Source of the DNA: Chloroflexota bacterium
GTDB taxonomy: Bacteria > Chloroflexota > Anaerolineae > 4572-78 > J111
Length of the DNA stretch: 64,000 nucleotides
Direction: 5' to 3'
NCBI GenBank assembly: GCA_016860845.1
Contig: BOKF01000010.1
Location: 62,001 to 126,000, forward strand
The notes under the pieces were generated by a model, which did not search any database, was not told where the DNA came from, and was given only the letters and a program-made list of their open reading frames with translations. Shown here piece after piece: positions 16,978 through 27,120 of this stretch; position 1 is the stretch's first letter; every line of letters begins with the position of its first letter. The position numbers and the translations under genes were made by a program.

Positions 16978-19608
16978 TTATAGCAAGCCCGATTCCCTGG
17001 CCCGGGCAAGGGCCTGGACCCGGTTAGTAACGTTTAGCTTGCCATAAATATGATGGGTGTGGGCTTTGACCGTGCCGGTGGTAATAATCAGGGCAGTGGC
17101 GATTTCCGGGTTGGATAAACCGGCGGCAATCAATTGGAGGATTTCCAGTTCGCGGGAGGTGAGCGGCTCTATTAAAGGATGAGGGACTGCCGACGACCGC
17201 AGGGAGGGAGCTCCCGGCGAGGATGAAGGATGAAAGGAGGTGTCTTTAATTTCATCCTTCACGCGCAGCGTTCCGCCTTCATCCTTACCAATCGCGGCCA
17301 GTTCGTTTTGAATGACTGCGATCACGTTTTGGAGGTTGCCCACTGTACCGGACTCAATCTCTACAAGGTCATCAACCTCATAGCGCTTCAGCAGGTGCTG
17401 CACTTTAGCCTTGAGCTGATAGTCGCCGGCGGGATGAGACCCGGTCAAGGTCAGCAATTCCAACCCGCGTTCAATCCGTCCGGCTCGGAACAACAGTTCG
17501 GCTACACTCACCAACACAGATAAGATGAGCGGCACAAACTGGATTTCGGCGGCAATCTGTAACGCCTGTTGAAATTGGCGTTGGGCCGCCGGGTAATCGC
17601 CCTGGGCTACCGCCACACGCGCCAGCCCATTGAGCGAAGTGGCCAGGCCGCCCCGGTCGTTGATCTGCCGGTAAAAAGCCAGACTGCGCTGGTAGAGTTG
17701 CCCGGCCTCGGCATAGGCTGCCTGAACCAGTGCAATTTCAGCTAAATGGTTTAAAGCCAGGGCCATCCCTTCAGGATCACCGAATTCCTCACGCAGGGCA
17801 TAACTGGACTGGTAATGGTTCTTGGCGGCGGCATAGTCGCCCAGCGCGCAGGCCACATTGCCCAACTCGTTGAGACAGTAGGCCATGAACCAGCGATCTT
17901 GAGTTTCCTCGGCCACCAGATAGGCTTGTTGGGCGTATTGTTGCGCGGCCTCGTACTGCCCCTGGAGCAAGGCCGCCCGCGCCAGCAAATAATAGGCGCA
18001 CTCACGGTTCCAGCCCTGAGGATGGAACTCGCTGACCTGGCGGGCTGCCTCACCCAGTCGGGCAACTTCAGCATAATCGCCCCGAATGGAGGCCAGGACC
18101 CCTAAAGGTAGACAAGGGTCGGAAGCATAGCCTGGTGGCGCGTCCAGGCGGCGATTGAGGTCTTGGGCTTCGAGCAATGCCGCCTCTGCCTCCGCCAGCC
18201 GGCCCAGGCGAATATAAAACCAGCTGACATCGGTCAAAAGTTTAGCCAGCAGCAATTCATTTGAGGCAGTCATCTCCTCGCGCCTCAAACCTTCGACTGC
18301 CTTCTCCAGCGCCCTGGTTCCTTCCAGATAGCGGCCTTGAAATTGAAAGATCAGGGATAAAGCTTCTCTCGATTTTTCGATAGCCGCCACGTTGGCTAAT
18401 TCGACCGCCCACTGCCAGGCCGCCCGGACATTTTCTAATTCGGCGGCAATTTCGGCGAAGGCCTCTCGTTGGCGGCCTCCCCCCAAAGCCCCTAACCGCT
18501 GGTGCAGAAAATCGGTATAAAAGGCGCAGTGCGCATCATACACCTGGGCGACGTCCTCCGGCGACAGCACCAACTGTTCGGCGGCATACTGGCGTAACAA
18601 ATCGTGGATGTGGTAGCGGCCATCTGGCGCCCAGCGTAAAAACGATTTATCGCTTAGCGCCGTCAGCGTGGTCAACGATGCCCCGGCCACCCACTCGGCC
18701 GCCTCACGGCGAAAGCTGCCCCGAAAGACAGACAGCCGCTTGAACACGCTGCGCTCCTTCTCACCAAGACTCCGCCAGCAATAGTCAAAGGTAGCTCGCA
18801 CACTCCGCTGCCGTTCCGGGACATTGTGGAGCGTGGTGGCTAAAAAATCGAGGTTGCGCTGGATTTCGGCGGCAATATCCGCGCAGCGCAGCGTTTTTGT
18901 CCACGAGGCAGCCAATTCAATTGCCAGGGGTACGCCTTCGACCAGTTGGCAGATGCGGGCCACGTCGGCCTGTTCGTCGGCCAGTGAAAAATTTCGCTGA
19001 ACCCGCCGCGCCCGTTCAACAAATAACTGGACGGCGCTGTAGGCTTCGATTCCCTCGCTGCCCCCGCCGAAGGGCTGGGGTGGGGGTGGAAAGGACAAGC
19101 CCTGAACAGGGTAAAGCCATTCCTCGTGCAAGTTCAGGACTTCGTGTGAGGTGATCAGAAGTTTTACCCCAGGGGCAGCGGCGAGAATCTCGCTGAGGAT
19201 TTCTCCGCCGCCTTTTGCCTCCCCCTCAGACGGAGAAAGCAATTGCTCAAAGTTATCCAGCACCCATAGGATTTCTTTGTCCCGCAGATAGGTGAGCAAC
19301 TGCACTTGGAGGTCTGCGTGGCCGCTGAGCGCCAGGTTCAGGCTGTCGGCTAGCGCAGAGATGAAAAAGTTGCTTGACTCAACGGCCTGCAAGAACGCGA
19401 AGTAGACGCCATCCGCAAAGTTGTCCGGCAATTCAGCCGCAACCTGGAGAGCCAGCCGGGTTTTGCCGATGCCTCCCCCGCCCACCAGAGTCAGTAACCG
19501 GCAGGCAGGATCGGCCAACAGCCGGATAATCTCTTGAACTTCGTCGGTCCGGCCGATGAAGGGGATGAGTTGGGCTGGCAGTTGAATAGCTTTGGCTTGT
19601 GGCGACAT
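16978..19608 (-). CDS. LuxR-family (LAL/MalT-like) ATPase-TPR transcriptional regulator
   Basis: 876-aa regulator. An N-terminal STAND/NB-ARC ATPase has Walker A GGGGIGKTRLA near residue 43 and LWVLDNFEQLL as Walker B; it is followed by a winged segment and a long TPR region. The C-terminal LuxR/GerE HTH reads TSRELEILQLIAAGLSNPEIA followed by VKAHTHHIYGKL. ATG 19608 chosen; GTG 19611 is one codon earlier. Unlike its two BTAD neighbours it has no internal UGA and ends with TAA. Likely inducer-sensing via TPRs; target genes unknown, possibly the rhodanese operon downstream. Confidence 0.85.
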   Translation of the reverse strand: MSPQAKAIQLPAQLIPFIGRTDEVQEIIRLLADPACRLLTLVGGGGIGKTRLALQVAAELPDNFADGVYFAFLQAVESSNFFISALADSLNLALSGHADLQVQLLTYLRDKEILWVLDNFEQLLSPSEGEAKGGGEILSEILAAAPGVKLLITSHEVLNLHEEWLYPVQGLSFPPPPQPFGGGSEGIEAYSAVQLFVERARRVQRNFSLADEQADVARICQLVEGVPLAIELAASWTKTLRCADIAAEIQRNLDFLATTLHNVPERQRSVRATFDYCWRSLGEKERSVFKRLSVFRGSFRREAAEWVAGASLTTLTALSDKSFLRWAPDGRYHIHDLLRQYAAEQLVLSPEDVAQVYDAHCAFYTDFLHQRLGALGGGRQREAFAEIAAELENVRAAWQWAVELANVAAIEKSREALSLIFQFQGRYLEGTRALEKAVEGLRREEMTASNELLLAKLLTDVSWFYIRLGRLAEAEAALLEAQDLNRRLDAPPGYASDPCLPLGVLASIRGDYAEVARLGEAARQVSEFHPQGWNRECAYYLLARAALLQGQYEAAQQYAQQAYLVAEETQDRWFMAYCLNELGNVACALGDYAAAKNHYQSSYALREEFGDPEGMALALNHLAEIALVQAAYAEAGQLYQRSLAFYRQINDRGGLATSLNGLARVAVAQGDYPAAQRQFQQALQIAAEIQFVPLILSVLVSVAELLFRAGRIERGLELLTLTGSHPAGDYQLKAKVQHLLKRYEVDDLVEIESGTVGNLQNVIAVIQNELAAIGKDEGGTLRVKDEIKDTSFHPSSSPGAPSLRSSAVPHPLIEPLTSRELEILQLIAAGLSNPEIATALIITTGTVKAHTHHIYGKLNVTNRVQALARARESGLL

Positions 19609-19786
19609 CACTTTTGCTGCTGATATGGCTGAGTCAGGAAATCCTGACGCGGCCTTTATAGATTGAAATGACCGATAGGTAAAAAAGTGAAAATTAAAAG
19701 TTACACGAATTGAGGAAGAATTAGGTTTACATGCAATATATTCGGCCTTAAACGCCTACACCCAGTATCTTCTGCGGGTGTGGTCG

Positions 19787-22700
19787 TCAGTCCAGGACTG
19801 CCAGGGCTGCCCGAACCCGAGCGGCATCCGGCGCTGCTTTCATTTCCTCAAACGCTGCCAGCGCACGGGAAAAGTAGTCGCGGGCGGTGGTGGTCTCGGC
19901 GCGCGCCGCCGCCAGTGTACCCAACTCAGACAGCGTCCGCCCGATTTGCCAGCGGGTATCCAAATCCTGGAACAATGCCAGGGCTTGATGCAAACGCACG
20001 TTGGCCTGGTCATGCTCACCTGCCAGCCGGTGGGCCACGCCCCAGGCGCGATGGGCGATGGCCTGGTACAACCCATGGCCACACTGCGCGGCTGTTTTTT
20101 CAGCCAGGGGCGCGTACTGACGTAGGGCCGCCAGGTCACGCTGCTGGGCAGCAACGTCGGCAAGCATCGCGTACAGGTCATTGTCAACGGCAGGGGTGAC
20201 GTAGGTCGGCGAGATATCGAGCTTGATCAGCGCCTCTTCCAGATGTTGTCTGACCAGGGCGAACTCGCCCTCCGCCGCCAGGGGCTGGCACAGTCAATAA
20301 TGGTGGCTACGTCTCCAGCGCTCCGGCGGCCCACTGATGCCGGCCATTATGGTATACGATTCTTCTCGCAGTAACTTAGCCTGGTCGAACTGGCCGCGCA
20401 GGGCATGCACTGTTGCGCTGAGTCCAATGGCAAAACAGGTCGCCCCCAGCCGTTCGAGCGAATAGAGTTGTTGAAGCGTGCGCCGCCTCTCTTCTATTTT
20501 GAACATCTCGTCCCAGCGATCCAGGCGGAACAAGCCCTGGTGCAAGGCCGACAGGGCCCGGGCCTGCTCATCCACAGCCCGAATCTGGTCGGCCAGGCCC
20601 TCTGCTTCCAGGAGATGGGGGACAGCGTGGGCGTATTCGCCGGCATGAATCAGGGCGCTGCCGGTCCCAATCAGGATATTAATCCGCTCCCGTATGTCGT
20701 CGAAGCGCGGGTCGTGGCTCAGAGCCAACGCTCGCAGGGCTACCTCCACCCGCTCACGCAGCAAGCCACCCGCGCCATAGATGCTGGAAAGGGTGATGAG
20801 CGCCGACGACAATTCAATCGGCGCATCCAGGTGTTCGGCAGCCACAACCGCCGCTTGGGCATATTGCACTGCTTCATCCCACTTGGCCGGGAAGCGGGTG
20901 ATTAAGGCATCAGCCGCCAGCGTCTTGAGCAGGCGTACCATTTCTGGATGCGGCGGTTCGTCCTCCATAGATCGTAAGAGGGCGTCAATTTTTATCCGCA
21001 GGGCGGTGCTGACCTGAGAAGCAAACTCAAATTGCTGAAAATCGGCGTTCCCCCACATACCTGCCGTCGTTTGAAAGATCTTGCGATGCAAACGCACAGC
21101 CATGATTTTGTCGGCCTGCCTCAAGCTGGACCACAGGTCAAGGGCAGCCTGGTAGGTTGAAATCGCGTCAACGCCCTGCCGTAGCAAGCGATAATTGTCG
21201 GCCAATGCTTCCAGAAGCGTCAGGCGCAGCTCAGACTGTTCTCCACTTTCAAGCAGGTCGAGGGCAGTGCGCAGATGTTGGACCGCCTCTTCGTAGGCAT
21301 ACAGCATCTCAGCCCGTTGCGCTGCCCGCCGGGAGTATTCAATCGCCGTGCCCGGTTCACCGGCAGCGATGAAGTGATAAGCCAGCGCTTCAAAGTCGTC
21401 TGGATGAAGGGCCTGGATCGCTTCAGCCAGGCGCCGGTGAAAGTATGTCCGCCGGGGAGGAGTCAGATCGGCGTAGATCGCCTCCTGCACCAAATGGTGG
21501 GCGAAAGTGAAATCACCTCTATCTTCACCTTCGCGGATAAACCCGCGCGCCAGCAACTCTTCCAAGGCGCCCAGGGCCAATTCGTCAGCCCAACCTTCGG
21601 CGTGTCGCACCAGTTCATACTCAAAAACCCGCCCGGCCACCGCCGCTACCCGCAGAAATGTCCGGGCCATTTCCGTCAATCGCTCCAGGCGCGCCCTGAT
21701 CGTTTCGCGCAGCGATTCGGGTAGCAGCACTACCGCACCCGGCGCGGCCTCGACAAAGGCCCCAATCCAGCGCCCGCCACTGGCAAAGATTTGCCCGGCT
21801 TCAATCAACCCCCTGACGATTTCTTCCAGGAAAAAAGGATTGCCCATCGTCTCAACAAACAACCGGTCTGCTACCTGAACAGCCAGTGGCTCTGCCAGGC
21901 CCGACAGGTGGGCAACCCATTCTCGGTTGGTCTCCTGCGACAGCGGTTTGAGCGAGATCGTTGAAACCGTACCTTCGTGGGTGAAGCGCCGTCCCAGCCG
22001 GGCCAGAGCACGTTCAGCGCCCACCTCGTCCGTCCGGTAGGTAATCACCACCAGTAGGCGGCTGGCGCTTAGGCGGGGCGCGATGTAGGTTAACCAATCC
22101 AGGGTGGACTCCGCAGCCCAATGCACATCTTCGAAGAGGAGCAACAGCGGCCGGCTGCGGGCCAGGACCAGGAAGGCTTGCAGCAGGGCCTCAAATAGTT
22201 GCGCCCGCAAGTCATCCGGTGAAATTATTGCCTCTTCGACCAGGCGGTCAGCCACGCCGAGTACATCCGGTACCAGGCGAGCCAGCGTCACCCGGTACAC
22301 TGCCGGCAGGGTGGCGTTCCGCAGCAGGTTCGCCGCCGAGCGTAACATCTCGACCATGGCTTGATAGGGCAGCGCCCGCTCGAACTCGTAAGAGTGACCC
22401 ACCAGCGCCAGGCCACCCTGTTGGATCGCATCGTCGGCCAGGCTGAGGGTCAGATGGCTCTTGCCCACCCCGGCCTCGCCACCGACGATAGCTAAACGAC
22501 CACGGCCAGAGACGGCCTCTGTCCACAGCCGGCTCAATCTATCCATTTCGACCTCTCGCCCAAAGAGTTTGGGCAGGCCTGGCAGATGGGATGGCGCTGG
22601 AGTCGCCATTTCCCTTTCAGCGGCCGGCAGGGGCAATCCTCGCACGATGGCCGTCCACAGGGCTTCGGTTTCGGCCATAGGTTCGACCCCCAACTCATCG

Positions 22701-23353
22701 CGCAGCAAGGTGCATAGACGCTCATATTCGGCCAGGGCCGCAGCCCGATCACCGGCCTCATACCGGAGGGCGATGAGATCGCGGTAAACGGCCTCGGCCA
22801 GGGGCTCCAGATCAAGCGCCCGGTGGATGAGGTTCAGCATCGTATCAACTTCACCTATGGCCCGGTGGTGGGCCACAAGCTGGCGCAGGCTGTTGAGTTG
22901 GATTTGGCGCAGGCGTTCGCGCTCGGCCAAGAGCCATTCATCGTCAAAGCCCGCCAGCAAATCACCCGTGTAGAACGAGATAGCCTCATGGAGCGCAGCA
23001 GGGTCGGCCTGTTTAACCAAGTGCTCATAAGCTTCGATATCGAGCCAGTAAGGTGCGTCGAGGTTCCAGCGCAACTGATCGTGGACCTCAACGATCCATT
23101 CATCCCCCGGACATTCGGGCAAGGTGGTGCGCAGCTCACTCAGGGCACGCCGCAACGTGCCTAAAGCCTCTTTCTCAGGACTGTCAAGCCATAATTTGAA
23201 GGCTATTTCTTGACGAGACAGGGGCGTGTGGCGATGCAACAGCAGGTAAGCCAACAGGCGTCGGGCGCGCGGCCGGAAAAGCAGCATCGTGGAGGTCGCC
23301 CCGGCTGTCACATGGAGTTGGCCCAGCAGCTTTAATTTCAAGGTCACGACCAT
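19787..23353 (-). CDS. Candidate selenoprotein regulator 2: winged-helix/BTAD, AAA ATPase, TPR with in-frame UGA
   Basis: Second giant SARP-type regulator, 1188 aa. N-terminal DNA-binding and BTAD region (LLGQLHVTAG; YTGDLLAGFDDEWLL; ALAEYERLCTLLRDELGVEP), ATPase with Walker A GGEAGVGKSHL near residue 295 and LLLLFEDVHWA as Walker B, then TPRs. TGA at 20294-20296 is codon 1020; the frame continues as LCQPLAAEGEFALVRQHL and another TPR stretch to 19787 (168 residues after Sec). In both BTAD regulators of the window the UGA is followed by Leu and lies in the TPR region. ATG 23353 has AGGAGG. A nonsense TGG-to-TGA change cannot be excluded here because the Cys identity in homologues is not verifiable by me. 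Confidence 0.6.
20256..20271 (-). promoter_or_regulatory. Candidate SECIS hairpin after UGA 20294
   Basis: Transcript stem AGGGCG/CGCCCU (6 bp) with loop AGUU starting 29 nt after the UGA, inside the accepted bacterial range. A second hairpin UGCCAG/CUGGCG with loop CCC lies nearer, but its loop lacks G. This is a weaker case than the others. Confidence 0.4.
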
Positions 23354-23511
23354 TGGCCTCCTGAGAAAACTAGGGTCAAAGCAGAATGACGAGATGACCC
23401 CGTTTGATCATAGCTAATTTCACGTCTCTCGCCACTTCCGGTTGGCTCATCGAGTCAAGCCAACGCCTCTCCTTGAAAAATCTATCCCGCTAAACTCACC
23501 CCAAACAGTCA

Positions 23512-24804
23512 TCACCGTTTGGGCAACGTCTCGTACATCACCCCGGCGACGATCACGCCCGAAAGAAAGGTTAGCCCACCGATGGCGGCGATAGCGATTG
23601 GGATGCCGAACGCGTCGGCCAGCAGTCCGGCCATCAAGGCGCCGACCGCATAGCCGCCATCCCGCCACAGGCGATAGACACCCACCGCCGAGGCCCGCCA
23701 TTCGGGATGAGCGACATCGGAGATAGCAGCTAACAGGGTAGGGTAGACCAGAGCCGTACCCAGCCCCAGCAGAACCGCCCCGGCAAACCAGGCCCAGAAA
23801 GCATAACCTATGACAAACAGCGCGATGCCGATAGCCTGCACCCACATTCCTACGGCGATCAGCCACTTGCGCCCCCAGCGGTCACTGAGCGCGCCGGTCA
23901 CGAGTTGGCCCAGTCCCCAAACAGCTGGATAGATGGCAGCAATGATGCCTACCTGTTCCAGCGGCAGCCCGGCTCCGGCTAAAAAGATGGGAACTAACCC
24001 CCAAACCAGACCATCGTTGAGGTTATTGACCAGCCCGGCCTGACTGGCCGCAAAGAGCGCCCGGTCTTTCCAACTGGTCAAAAGTAGGATCTGGGCAAAG
24101 GATAAATCGGCTCCTTTAGTTCCTTGCTTAACCGAGGAGCTAAGGGGATTTGTAGGAACTGAGGGAACTTGAGACAACTTAGCTTCGTGCCGGGCGTGAG
24201 CATGAGTCTCACGGACAAAAAAGATGGAAAGGACCAATCCTAGCAGAGCAAAAGCGATGCCGGGGTAAAAGGGGACGGGACGCAGGCCGTAGGCCGCCGC
24301 CAGGTAGCCGGTCATGAGCGCCGACAGGGAGACGGCCACGTAACCGGCAGATTCATTGAGACCCATCGCCAGACCGCGCTGCTTGGGACCGACTAAATCT
24401 ATCTTCATAATCACGGTCGTAGACCAGCATAGGCCTTGATTGATGCCCAACAGCACATTGGCAAAGACCACCCAACCCCAACTGGGCGCAAAAATGATCA
24501 GGAACGGCACCGGCAATCCGGCCAGCCAGCCGGCAATTAAGATGCGCTTGCGTCCCACCCGGTCGGACAACCGCCCGGCGAACAGATTAGCCAGGGCTTT
24601 AACTACTCCAAAGCTAACCAGGAAGGAGAGTGTGACCGACTTGGCAACCAGGCCAAAATCGGCCTCGGCGATGAGGGGTAAGACGCTTCGCTCCAGGCCG
24701 ACCATCGCCCCGACAAAAGCATTGACAATGACTAATAAGCTGAACTGTTCCCAATTGGCCCGCAGGCCCAGGCGGACAGAGGTTAGGGTTGTTGACGTCA
24801 TCAT
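23512..24804 (-). CDS. MFS transporter
   Basis: 430-aa major facilitator with about twelve hydrophobic segments and the signature GRLSDRVGRKRIL between helices 2 and 3 and its repeat GALSDRWGRKWLI in the second half. Begins 9 nt after the rhodanese-MBL gene stop, so the two, plus the Sec-DsrE gene, form one minus-strand operon. Drug/metabolite exporter type; in this context a sulfur, selenium or metalloid compound is possible but unproven. Confidence 0.85.
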   Translation of the reverse strand: MMTSTTLTSVRLGLRANWEQFSLLVIVNAFVGAMVGLERSVLPLIAEADFGLVAKSVTLSFLVSFGVVKALANLFAGRLSDRVGRKRILIAGWLAGLPVPFLIIFAPSWGWVVFANVLLGINQGLCWSTTVIMKIDLVGPKQRGLAMGLNESAGYVAVSLSALMTGYLAAAYGLRPVPFYPGIAFALLGLVLSIFFVRETHAHARHEAKLSQVPSVPTNPLSSSVKQGTKGADLSFAQILLLTSWKDRALFAASQAGLVNNLNDGLVWGLVPIFLAGAGLPLEQVGIIAAIYPAVWGLGQLVTGALSDRWGRKWLIAVGMWVQAIGIALFVIGYAFWAWFAGAVLLGLGTALVYPTLLAAISDVAHPEWRASAVGVYRLWRDGGYAVGALMAGLLADAFGIPIAIAAIGGLTFLSGVIVAGVMYETLPKR

Positions 24805-24813
24805 TCTTCCCGC

Positions 24814-25923
24814 TCAAGCCACCGCGCAGCGATTTGCGCCGGCTTCCAGATCGGTTGGGTCGCCCTCGAAGGTCGCTCCACTTTCATTCAAGGTCACAAT
24901 GCGGTGATGATTCGGCGGTGTCGGGGGGATGCGCGCCAGCAATGACTCGACAAAAGCAGCTTCAGGGACAGACAATAGTTCAACCCGCTGCTGCACCTCG
25001 GTCAATGGCGCAGTAACCGGCTGACCATCAAAGGCAATCGGTTCGCTGGTATGGCCGGGCAAAATAAGGGTTTCGGGGGAAAGGGTCAGCAGTCGTTGGA
25101 GGGAGCGGTACAGCAAGGACGCTCGCTGCCGCGCTTCAATAGGACTGGCTTCCAGGTCAGGCCGGCCCACCCCGGCCAAAAAGAGAGTATCCCCGCTGAA
25201 GAGAGCCTGGTCATCGAGCAAGTAACACGTACTTTCCAGGGTGTGACCCGGCGTGTGCAGCACCACCAAGTGGGCCGTCCCAATAGTGAGCACATCACCG
25301 TCACGAAGGGGGCTAAACAAAAAGGTCGCCCGCTCCTGGTCTGGCAGATACAACGTTGCGCCGCTTTGCTCGGCCAGCCGGCGGGCACGGGAGAGGTGGT
25401 CGGCGTGGATGTGCGTGTCCAAAACAGTCGTGATATTCCAGCCGTAACGCTGGGCCAGGTCCAGATAAATCTCCGGTTCGAGGGCTGCGTCAATCACGGC
25501 AGCGCTATCCTGGGAACCAATCAAATAGGACAGGCAGCCCTTGCCGGTTCGGCGTACTTGAATAACCTGAGCCTGACTCCCCGGTACAGGCACTTCAGCG
25601 TTGTTCCAGGCCAGGCTCCAGGCTTTCATTCCTCCCGCCAGGGAAAGCGCCGCAAAGCCACGGGCGCGAAGCTGTTCGGCGGCAGTGAGGCTGGTTACAC
25701 CCGCACCGCAGATGGCCACAACCGGCCGGTCAGCGGGCAGGTTCACTCCGGCCAGCGCGTTGGGATCATTGGCTTTCAGGGCATCGTAGGCTGGTATGTG
25801 TAAACTGCCTGGAATAGCCCATTCGGCCCGATCTTCCGCCCGGCGAACGTCCAGTACGGTCACTGGCTGTTGCTGTTCCAATAATTCACGCAAAGTCTCG
25901 ACGTCAATAGTGGTCTGTGTCAT
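24814..25923 (-). CDS. Rhodanese-metallo-beta-lactamase fusion, persulfide dioxygenase-like
   Basis: 369-aa protein with an N-terminal rhodanese domain (VLDVRRAEDRAEW, active loop ICGAGVTS) and a C-terminal metallo-beta-lactamase domain with the THIHADHLS metal box, HTPGHTLEST, SGDTLFLAGVGRPDL and LPGHT. This architecture is known for ETHE1-type persulfide dioxygenases and related hydrolases that oxidise glutathione or protein persulfide. Here the rhodanese precedes the MBL domain. Start ATG 25923, 20 bp after the Sec-DsrE gene. Together with DsrE and the MFS gene it suggests a sulfane-sulfur (or selane) detoxification operon. Confidence 0.85.
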   Translation of the reverse strand: MTQTTIDVETLRELLEQQQPVTVLDVRRAEDRAEWAIPGSLHIPAYDALKANDPNALAGVNLPADRPVVAICGAGVTSLTAAEQLRARGFAALSLAGGMKAWSLAWNNAEVPVPGSQAQVIQVRRTGKGCLSYLIGSQDSAAVIDAALEPEIYLDLAQRYGWNITTVLDTHIHADHLSRARRLAEQSGATLYLPDQERATFLFSPLRDGDVLTIGTAHLVVLHTPGHTLESTCYLLDDQALFSGDTLFLAGVGRPDLEASPIEARQRASLLYRSLQRLLTLSPETLILPGHTSEPIAFDGQPVTAPLTEVQQRVELLSVPEAAFVESLLARIPPTPPNHHRIVTLNESGATFEGDPTDLEAGANRCAVA

Positions 25924-25943
25924 AGGTTCCCCCTTGATGATAC

Positions 25944-26309
25944 TTAGAAAACGATAACTTGATCGGCAGCCAGGGTCCATTCGCCCAGCAAATCCATGCT
26001 GCCCAACAGCACACCCTCTAGCAAATCCTCCGGCTCGAACCCGCGAGCCTCGCGACAGCTCCCTCAGAGGGCCACCTCGCCTCGCTGGGCCAGCGATTTC
26101 AACATCCGTTCAATATTGTAAAACCCATTCGGTGTCTTTTGTCCCCTTTTGGCGCAAACGACCCCATCGCCGGTCAGAAAGACATGTACCGCCGTTTCTG
26201 GCCGCTTGACCAGATTCAGGGCCAGGCGCAGAGCATTGTAAGCCCGTTCGCTGCCATATGGCCCGTCGTTAATAATGAATAAAATGTTGCGGGGACTTGT
26301 GGTTGCCAT
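25944..26309 (-). CDS. Candidate selenoprotein: DsrE-like protein with UGSC motif
   Basis: 121-aa DsrE-fold protein. N-terminal strand NILFIINDGPYGSERAYNALRLA and FLTGDGVVCAKR lead to VAL, then TGA (26064-26066, codon 82), then GSCREARGFEPEDLL, SMDLLGEWTLAADQVIVF and a TAA stop. The family has CGxC here and the Cys-only paralogue in this window reads VCGAC, so the UGA replaces the first Cys, giving UGSC. The part after the UGA contains the conserved ARG and W..AD..I.F tail, so without readthrough the protein lacks a third of its fold. Start ATG 26309 after AAAGGAGACG. Heads the operon with the rhodanese-MBL and MFS genes. Confidence 0.8.
26042..26054 (-). promoter_or_regulatory. Candidate SECIS hairpin after UGA 26064
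   Basis: Transcript stem CGCGA/UCGCG (5 bp, plus a flanking wobble) with loop GGC, loop beginning 15 nt after the UGA. Short, but GC-rich and with G at the first loop positions. Confidence 0.45.
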
Positions 26310-26431
26310 AGAGGTTTCTTCGTCTCCTTTATCTTGGATGGTTTATGGTTATGGTTGCAGCTCAAGAGACTGGCGAGGGTTTGACACCCACCGACTTCTT
26401 TCCCCCATTCAAGCTTCCCCCTATACACCAA

Positions 26432-27073
26432 TCAGCGGCCATAGACGACGACTTGCCACACCCCCGCGGTCTGATAGGAACGCCGCTGCAAGCCGTGGGC
26501 GTGCACGATGGCCTCAACTGCGGCGGTGGGATGGACATATAGCCGGAAAGGGTTTCGTTGCAGCCAGAAGAGGCGATTTTCAAGGGCGAAGCCCAGCTTC
26601 GCCCACCATGTATCGCGAGGATAGACCAGGCCGTACAATTTATTCGCCCGCGCTGCCGATAACTCGACCAAGGCCGGCATATCGTGATAGCAGCAAATCA
26701 CCCGGTCGAGGGTGACAATGTCAGTGGGCGGCAGGATGGCGGCCAAATCAGTAAAATTGCCCTGGTAATGATTAATCCGGTCGGCGTGACCTTGCCGACC
26801 GGCCTCATCGGCGCTGGCGCTGAGGTAGGCTGAAGATGCTTCGACACCGATGGCGCTACTGAGGCCAGTTTTCAACAGCTCATGCTGAATCGCGCCAATA
26901 CCACCACCGATGTCGAGCAGAGTTAGCCCGGCGACGCCTTCCGCCTTGAGCGCATCAAGCAATACACGGGTCGTCTTTTCTGGCCCCTGCTGGCGATACT
27001 GTTTGAGTTTTTCAGCCGCTACCTTCTGATTGAAGCGAGTCTCAATAGCCTGGCACTGGCAGCAATTCATCAT
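26432..27073 (-). CDS. Class I SAM-dependent methyltransferase, Cys-rich N-terminus
   Basis: 213-aa methyltransferase: motif I LLDIGGGIGAI, IGVEASSAYL, then DIVTLDRVICCYHDM. The N-terminus has three Cys (NCCQCQ) and motif IV has CC, consistent with thiol or metal ligation. It resembles magnesium-protoporphyrin O-methyltransferase-like class I enzymes only loosely. Ends with a normal TGA; no homology continues past it, so I treat this UGA as a true stop. Lies between the Sec-DsrE operon and another methyltransferase. Confidence 0.75.
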   Translation of the reverse strand: MMNCCQCQAIETRFNQKVAAEKLKQYRQQGPEKTTRVLLDALKAEGVAGLTLLDIGGGIGAIQHELLKTGLSSAIGVEASSAYLSASADEAGRQGHADRINHYQGNFTDLAAILPPTDIVTLDRVICCYHDMPALVELSAARANKLYGLVYPRDTWWAKLGFALENRLFWLQRNPFRLYVHPTAAVEAIVHAHGLQRRSYQTAGVWQVVVYGR

Positions 27074-27120
27074 ATACTCCCGTTTTATCTGATAAAGCTC
27101 AACTGGCCCGAATGTTAGTC

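Noticed and set aside
26432..26434. TGA ending the 26432 methyltransferase as another Sec codon
   Set aside because: The frame beyond shows no homology and the protein is already complete.
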